A program made the translations under genes and the position numbers. Source: Chloroflexota bacterium (lineage in GTDB: Bacteria; Chloroflexota; Limnocylindria; QHBO01). Taken from it: 7,775 nucleotides of DNA. The stretch is from contig JACDHU010000072.1 of the NCBI GenBank assembly GCA_013820865.1, positions 1 through 7,775 on the forward strand, in the 5' to 3' direction. The notes under the pieces were generated by a model. The model saw only the letters and a list, made by a program, of their open reading frames with translations. It did no database searches and was not told the origin of the DNA. This document shows, piece by piece, positions 4,834 to 7,775 of the stretch. Positions within the stretch are counted from its first letter, which is position 1, and each line of letters opens with the position of its first letter.

Positions 4834-6801
4834 GTGTCCCGTCTCGTCAAGCTCGTCCTCGTCGCCGCGATGCTGGGAGCGACCTCCTTCATCGTGACCC
4901 GCCTCACCATGCAGCCCGGGCCTTCAGGCCAACTTGGGCCTAGCGTGTCCGCGATCGCCTCGCCGTCGGTGAGTCATACGGTGGCACCGGCTCAAGACCC
5001 CTTGATGTACCGAGGCCATTCGTTCACCGCCGACACCGAGCCGACCGCGTCAAAGGGCCAGTCGAAGCTGTGGTACCACGACGGGGAGTGGTGGGGCATC
5101 CTGATCGGCGCGGGAACCGAGGAGTATCGAGTGCACCGGCTCGACTGGGAGACCCAGACATGGGTTGACACCGGTGTTCTTGTCGATGAACGAACGAGCT
5201 CACATGCCGATGTCCTGGCTGTCGAGAACCAGCTGTACGTGGTGTCCGTCTCGTCCGGCCGCGCTGCTCGCCATCACATGCGGATCCTCCGCTATGCATA
5301 CGACGACATCGAGCGAACGTACCGGCTGGATCCCGACTTCCCGGTACGCGTCAGCAATACGGGCGGTCGGTCCGCAACGATCGGCCGCGACACGCTGGGG
5401 CGTCTCTGGGTGGCGTATATCGAGCGCGGGCGCCTCCTGGTCACCCGGACCGACGGCAACGACCATGTCTGGGACGAGCCGGCGGTCCCGGCCACCATCG
5501 GCACCGATGGGGTCGCGGATCACGTGGTGCTCATCGCGTTCGCGGGGTCGGTGGGCATCGTCTGGAGCAATGAGGCCGAGGACGCCGTCTACTACGCCTT
5601 CCAACGCGACGAGGACGAGGAGGAGCGGTGGATCGGCGCGAGCGTCGTCGTGGACGGCCTCGATGAGGCGGATGACCACCTCGACGTCCGCGTCATCGAC
5701 GAGGACACCTCGCCGCGCCTTTTCGTGGCCGTGAAGACGTCGTTGGACGAGGCCCTGGACCCGAATCCGGCCTGGGAGCAGGTGGTTCTGCTCGTGTTGG
5801 AGCCCGACCAGACCTGGAGCCGCCACCTGTTCGGCACGCTCCACGATCGCCACACGAGGCCGCTCCTCGTCATCGACGAGGAGGCTCGTCAGCTGTACAT
5901 GATTGCCACCAGCAGGTCCGGCGGCAGGAACGCCATCTACTACAAGCGCACGTCGGTCGATGCGATCTACTTCGAGCCGGGTCTCGGCACGCTGCTCCTC
6001 CAGAGCTCCTGGGACGACGAGGTGAACAATCCGACATCGACGAAGCAGAAGGTGACATCGGAAACCGGACTGACGGTCTTGGGCGCCGACCCGTCGACCG
6101 GGCGCTATCTCCACTCGGTCCTTCCGCTCGGTGACTCCACGCCCGCGGCGCCCGCCACCGTGGGCGCCGAGGGAGCTCCGCGGCCTCCGCCGTCCGAGGC
6201 CGTCGCCCCGGCCCCCGCCGCCGGCGACCTCCTGGGCCATGACTCGTTCGACCCGTGGGACGTCGGGATCCCGGTGCCCAATGGATGGTATGCAGGGGAC
6301 GAGCCGGCCGGCTCGCTCGTGGACGACGAGTCGGGTGGCAAGCATGCTCTGCTGCGGTCAGTGGACGCTAACGCGCTTCGGGTCTGCAAGTCGGTGCCCG
6401 GCGTGGCTCGGCAACAGCTCGAGGTGGAGCTTCGCGTGCGGGTCGACTCGCTCGGATCGTCGGACGCGGTACTCGCCGCCCTGTGGCGGGCGGACGGCGA
6501 ATCCGCGGCCATCCGTGTCAACAGTCGCGGCCGGCTCGCCTATGTCTCGGCGGCGGGTAAGATCATCACTGAGATGGCATTCGATCTCGGCCGATGGTAT
6601 CGACTGCGGATGGTCGTCGACGAGGTGTCATCGACGTACGACTGGCAGCTCGCGGCGGACGATGGCACGCTGCTTGTCACCGTGAGCGGTCTGTCCCTGG
6701 CCGGTGCGGCGGAGCCGATAGAGCGTCTCTGCCTGCAGACGAGCAGCGGCGCGGCGGGCCTCGGCCTCGCCTTCGACGACATACGTATCGGGAGACAGTA
6801 A
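4834..6801 (+). CDS. Large membrane-anchored extracytoplasmic protein: beta-propeller-like region plus concanavalin-like jelly-roll domain
   Basis: A 655-residue protein of no family I can name firmly. The N-terminus has a basic start and one hydrophobic segment (LVKLVLVAAMLGATSFIV, residues 4-21) without a clear signal-peptidase site, so it is probably a signal anchor with the rest outside. A Ser/Pro-rich spacer reaches about residue 60. Residues 60-430 show recurring strand units: SKLWYHDGEWWGILIG, GRLWVAYIERGRLLVTRT, VGIVWSNEAEDAVYYAFQRD, PRLFVAVKTS and RQLYMIATSRSGGRNAIYYK. They resemble blades of a sialidase/BNR-type propeller but lack Asp-boxes. A Pro/Ala linker (about 434-465) leads to a C-terminal domain (LLGHDSFDPWDVG to FDDIRIGRQ) with the beta-sandwich pattern of LamG/concanavalin-like carbohydrate-binding folds, including LGRWYRLRMVVDE. 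An acidic patch (RDEDEEER) lies between blades. The start is GTG 4834 with only a weak ribosome site. Context suggests binding or processing of the surface polysaccharide (inference); no catalytic residues are identified. Confidence 0.8.
   Translation: MSRLVKLVLVAAMLGATSFIVTRLTMQPGPSGQLGPSVSAIASPSVSHTVAPAQDPLMYRGHSFTADTEPTASKGQSKLWYHDGEWWGILIGAGTEEYRVHRLDWETQTWVDTGVLVDERTSSHADVLAVENQLYVVSVSSGRAARHHMRILRYAYDDIERTYRLDPDFPVRVSNTGGRSATIGRDTLGRLWVAYIERGRLLVTRTDGNDHVWDEPAVPATIGTDGVADHVVLIAFAGSVGIVWSNEAEDAVYYAFQRDEDEEERWIGASVVVDGLDEADDHLDVRVIDEDTSPRLFVAVKTSLDEALDPNPAWEQVVLLVLEPDQTWSRHLFGTLHDRHTRPLLVIDEEARQLYMIATSRSGGRNAIYYKRTSVDAIYFEPGLGTLLLQSSWDDEVNNPTSTKQKVTSETGLTVLGADPSTGRYLHSVLPLGDSTPAAPATVGAEGAPRPPPSEAVAPAPAAGDLLGHDSFDPWDVGIPVPNGWYAGDEPAGSLVDDESGGKHALLRSVDANALRVCKSVPGVARQQLEVELRVRVDSLGSSDAVLAALWRADGESAAIRVNSRGRLAYVSAAGKIITEMAFDLGRWYRLRMVVDEVSSTYDWQLAADDGTLLVTVSGLSLAGAAEPIERLCLQTSSGAAGLGLAFDDIRIGRQ
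6790..6795 (+). promoter_or_regulatory. Ribosome binding site (GGGAGA) that supports the TTG start of the epimerase
   Basis: GGGAGA lies inside the last codons of the upstream gene, with six bases (ending in its TAA stop) before the TTG at 6802. It decides the start, because no ATG precedes the nucleotide-binding motif. Confidence 0.6.
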
Positions 6802-7755
6802 TTGCGCATCGTCGTGACCGGCGCTGCCGGGTTCATCGGCTCACATCTGTGTGAGGCGCTCCTTGCCGAGGGCCACGAGGTGGTTGGCATCGACGCTTTC
6901 ATTGACTATTACCCCAAGCCGATGAAGCTGAGGAATCTCGCCGCGGTTGCCGAGCATCCGCGGTATCGATTCCACGAGGTCGACCTTCGCGACGGAGATC
7001 TCGACCCTCTGCTGGAAGGCGCGGACGCGGTCATCAACGAGGCCGCGATGGCCGGGCTGATGCGCAGCTGGTCTGACCTGGGCGCCTACGTCGGCTGCAA
7101 TCTGCTCGCCCTCGGCCGCTTGCTCGAGGCGTCGCGTCGCGCCGGCGTCGGTCGCTTCATCCAGGCGTCGACCTCGTCGGTTTATGGTGCGGGTGCCGTT
7201 GGCGACGAGCAGCTGGCCACCCGCCCGGTCTCGCCGTACGGGGTGACCAAGCTCGCTGCCGAGAACCTCTTGATGGCTCACGTGGCGACCAATGACCTCC
7301 CGGCGGTGATCCTCCGCTACTTCTCGATCTATGGACCACGCCAGCGCCCCGACATGGCCTATCACATCTTCACGGAGGCGATGCTCGACGGGCGACCGAT
7401 CGTGGTCTACGGCGACGGTCGCCAGACTCGATCGAACACGTACGTCGCCGACTGCGTCGCCGGCACCATGCTGGCTCTGGCACGAGGCGAGGCGGGGGAG
7501 ACATACAACATCGGTGGCGGACGGGTCATTGAGCTCAACCGTGCGATCGATGTGATCGCCGAGGCGATCGGCGCTCGGCCGGTGATCGAGCAGCGCGATC
7601 CACGCCCCGGTGATCAGCGGCACACCGAGGCGGATACCGCCAAGGCAGAGCGCGCATTCGGTTATCGGCCCGCGGTCGAGCCCGCCGACGGACTCGTTCG
7701 ACAGGTCGAGTGGCACCGATCGCTCCGCGAGTCGCGGTCCACGGCGCGCGGCTGA
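6802..7755 (+). CDS. NAD-dependent nucleotide-sugar epimerase/dehydratase (extended SDR)
   Basis: A 317-residue extended short-chain dehydrogenase of the UDP-glucose 4-epimerase / UDP-glucuronate epimerase group, expected to convert one NDP-sugar into another in the cytoplasm for the glycosyltransferases. Seen: MRIVVTGAAGFIGSHL with the NAD-binding GxxGxxG (residues 7-13), and VDLRD, which contacts the adenine ring in this family. STSSVYG (about 123-129) carries the catalytic Ser/Thr, and SPYGVTK carries Tyr146 and Lys150. RYFSIYGPRQRPDMAYH, VYGDGRQTRSNTYVADC and YNIGGG follow, then a C-terminal FGYRP. Length and motifs are complete. Where most relatives have His in the HLAA segment, it reads INEAA (Asn79). 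The start is TTG at 6802, immediately after the upstream TAA and behind GGGAGA, so the two genes are almost certainly co-translated. The exact substrate cannot be told: 4-epimerase and 4,6-dehydratase cousins share these motifs, although the absence of insertions favours an epimerase. Confidence 0.92.
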   Translation: MRIVVTGAAGFIGSHLCEALLAEGHEVVGIDAFIDYYPKPMKLRNLAAVAEHPRYRFHEVDLRDGDLDPLLEGADAVINEAAMAGLMRSWSDLGAYVGCNLLALGRLLEASRRAGVGRFIQASTSSVYGAGAVGDEQLATRPVSPYGVTKLAAENLLMAHVATNDLPAVILRYFSIYGPRQRPDMAYHIFTEAMLDGRPIVVYGDGRQTRSNTYVADCVAGTMLALARGEAGETYNIGGGRVIELNRAIDVIAEAIGARPVIEQRDPRPGDQRHTEADTAKAERAFGYRPAVEPADGLVRQVEWHRSLRESRSTARG

Positions 7756-7775
7756 TCGAAGCGGAAGTGCTCAGG
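7710..7775 (+). CDS. Possible 5' end of a further gene, truncated by the window edge
   Basis: After the epimerase stop only 20 bases remain. A frame beginning at GTG 7710, inside the end of the epimerase, stays open for 22 codons to the edge (MAPIAPRVAVHGARLIEAEV...). Most of its codons end in G or C, and overlapping starts are the rule in this cluster. An alternative GTG in the same frame lies at 7767 behind GCGGAA. It is too short to assign any family, and it may be chance. Confidence 0.2.
   Translation, partial: MAPIAPRVAVHGARLIEAEVLR

Noticed and set aside
5200..6345. Minus-strand open frame of 381 codons opposite the anchored protein
   Set aside because: Rich in Arg, Val, His and Gly with no domain pattern. 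The plus frame has a signal anchor, propeller-like units and correct coupling to the next gene.

Overview
The window is GC-rich (about two thirds G+C by eye) bacterial DNA. It is densely packed, with overlapping genes and frequent TTG or GTG starts. It reads as an internal piece of a cell-surface polysaccharide (exopolysaccharide or capsule) locus. High GC, an Arg/Ala/Val-rich proteome, a Wzz/BY-kinase-type polymerisation protein and GT4 glycosyltransferases beside a phosphotransferase fit a Chloroflexota or Actinomycetota-like organism. That assignment is inference; nothing here is a taxonomic marker.

Layout. On the minus strand, running off the left edge (1-858), is the N-terminal 286 residues of a two-membrane-segment chain-length/BY-kinase-like protein. 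Its visible cytoplasmic part aligns without gaps to the start of a BY-kinase domain but has lost the Walker A lysine. Head-to-head with it is a plus-strand cluster. A possible 31-residue leader ORF (861-956) overlaps by TTGA a kinase-fold phosphotransferase (953-2044). This overlaps by 10 nt a GT4 glycosyltransferase (2035-3225), which overlaps by ATGA a second GT4 glycosyltransferase (3222-4475). A small three-helix membrane protein lies on the opposite strand (4472-4786), and its stop codon overlaps that of the second glycosyltransferase. The plus strand resumes with a 655-residue membrane-anchored extracytoplasmic protein (4834-6801), built like a beta-propeller followed by a concanavalin-like jelly roll. 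Directly abutting it is an extended-SDR nucleotide-sugar epimerase/dehydratase (6802-7755). The last 66 bases may hold the start of another gene. No stretch over 300 bases lacks a gene.

How it may work together. The epimerase would supply an activated sugar and the two GT4 enzymes would add sugars to a lipid-linked acceptor. The Wzz/BY-kinase-like protein would govern polymer length or export. The large anchored protein could bind or process carbohydrate outside the membrane. The phosphotransferase is tightly coupled to the glycosyltransferases and may phosphorylate a sugar or other small hydroxyl substrate in the same pathway. No flippase, polymerase, initiating glycosyltransferase, tRNA, rRNA, CRISPR array or mobile element is visible.
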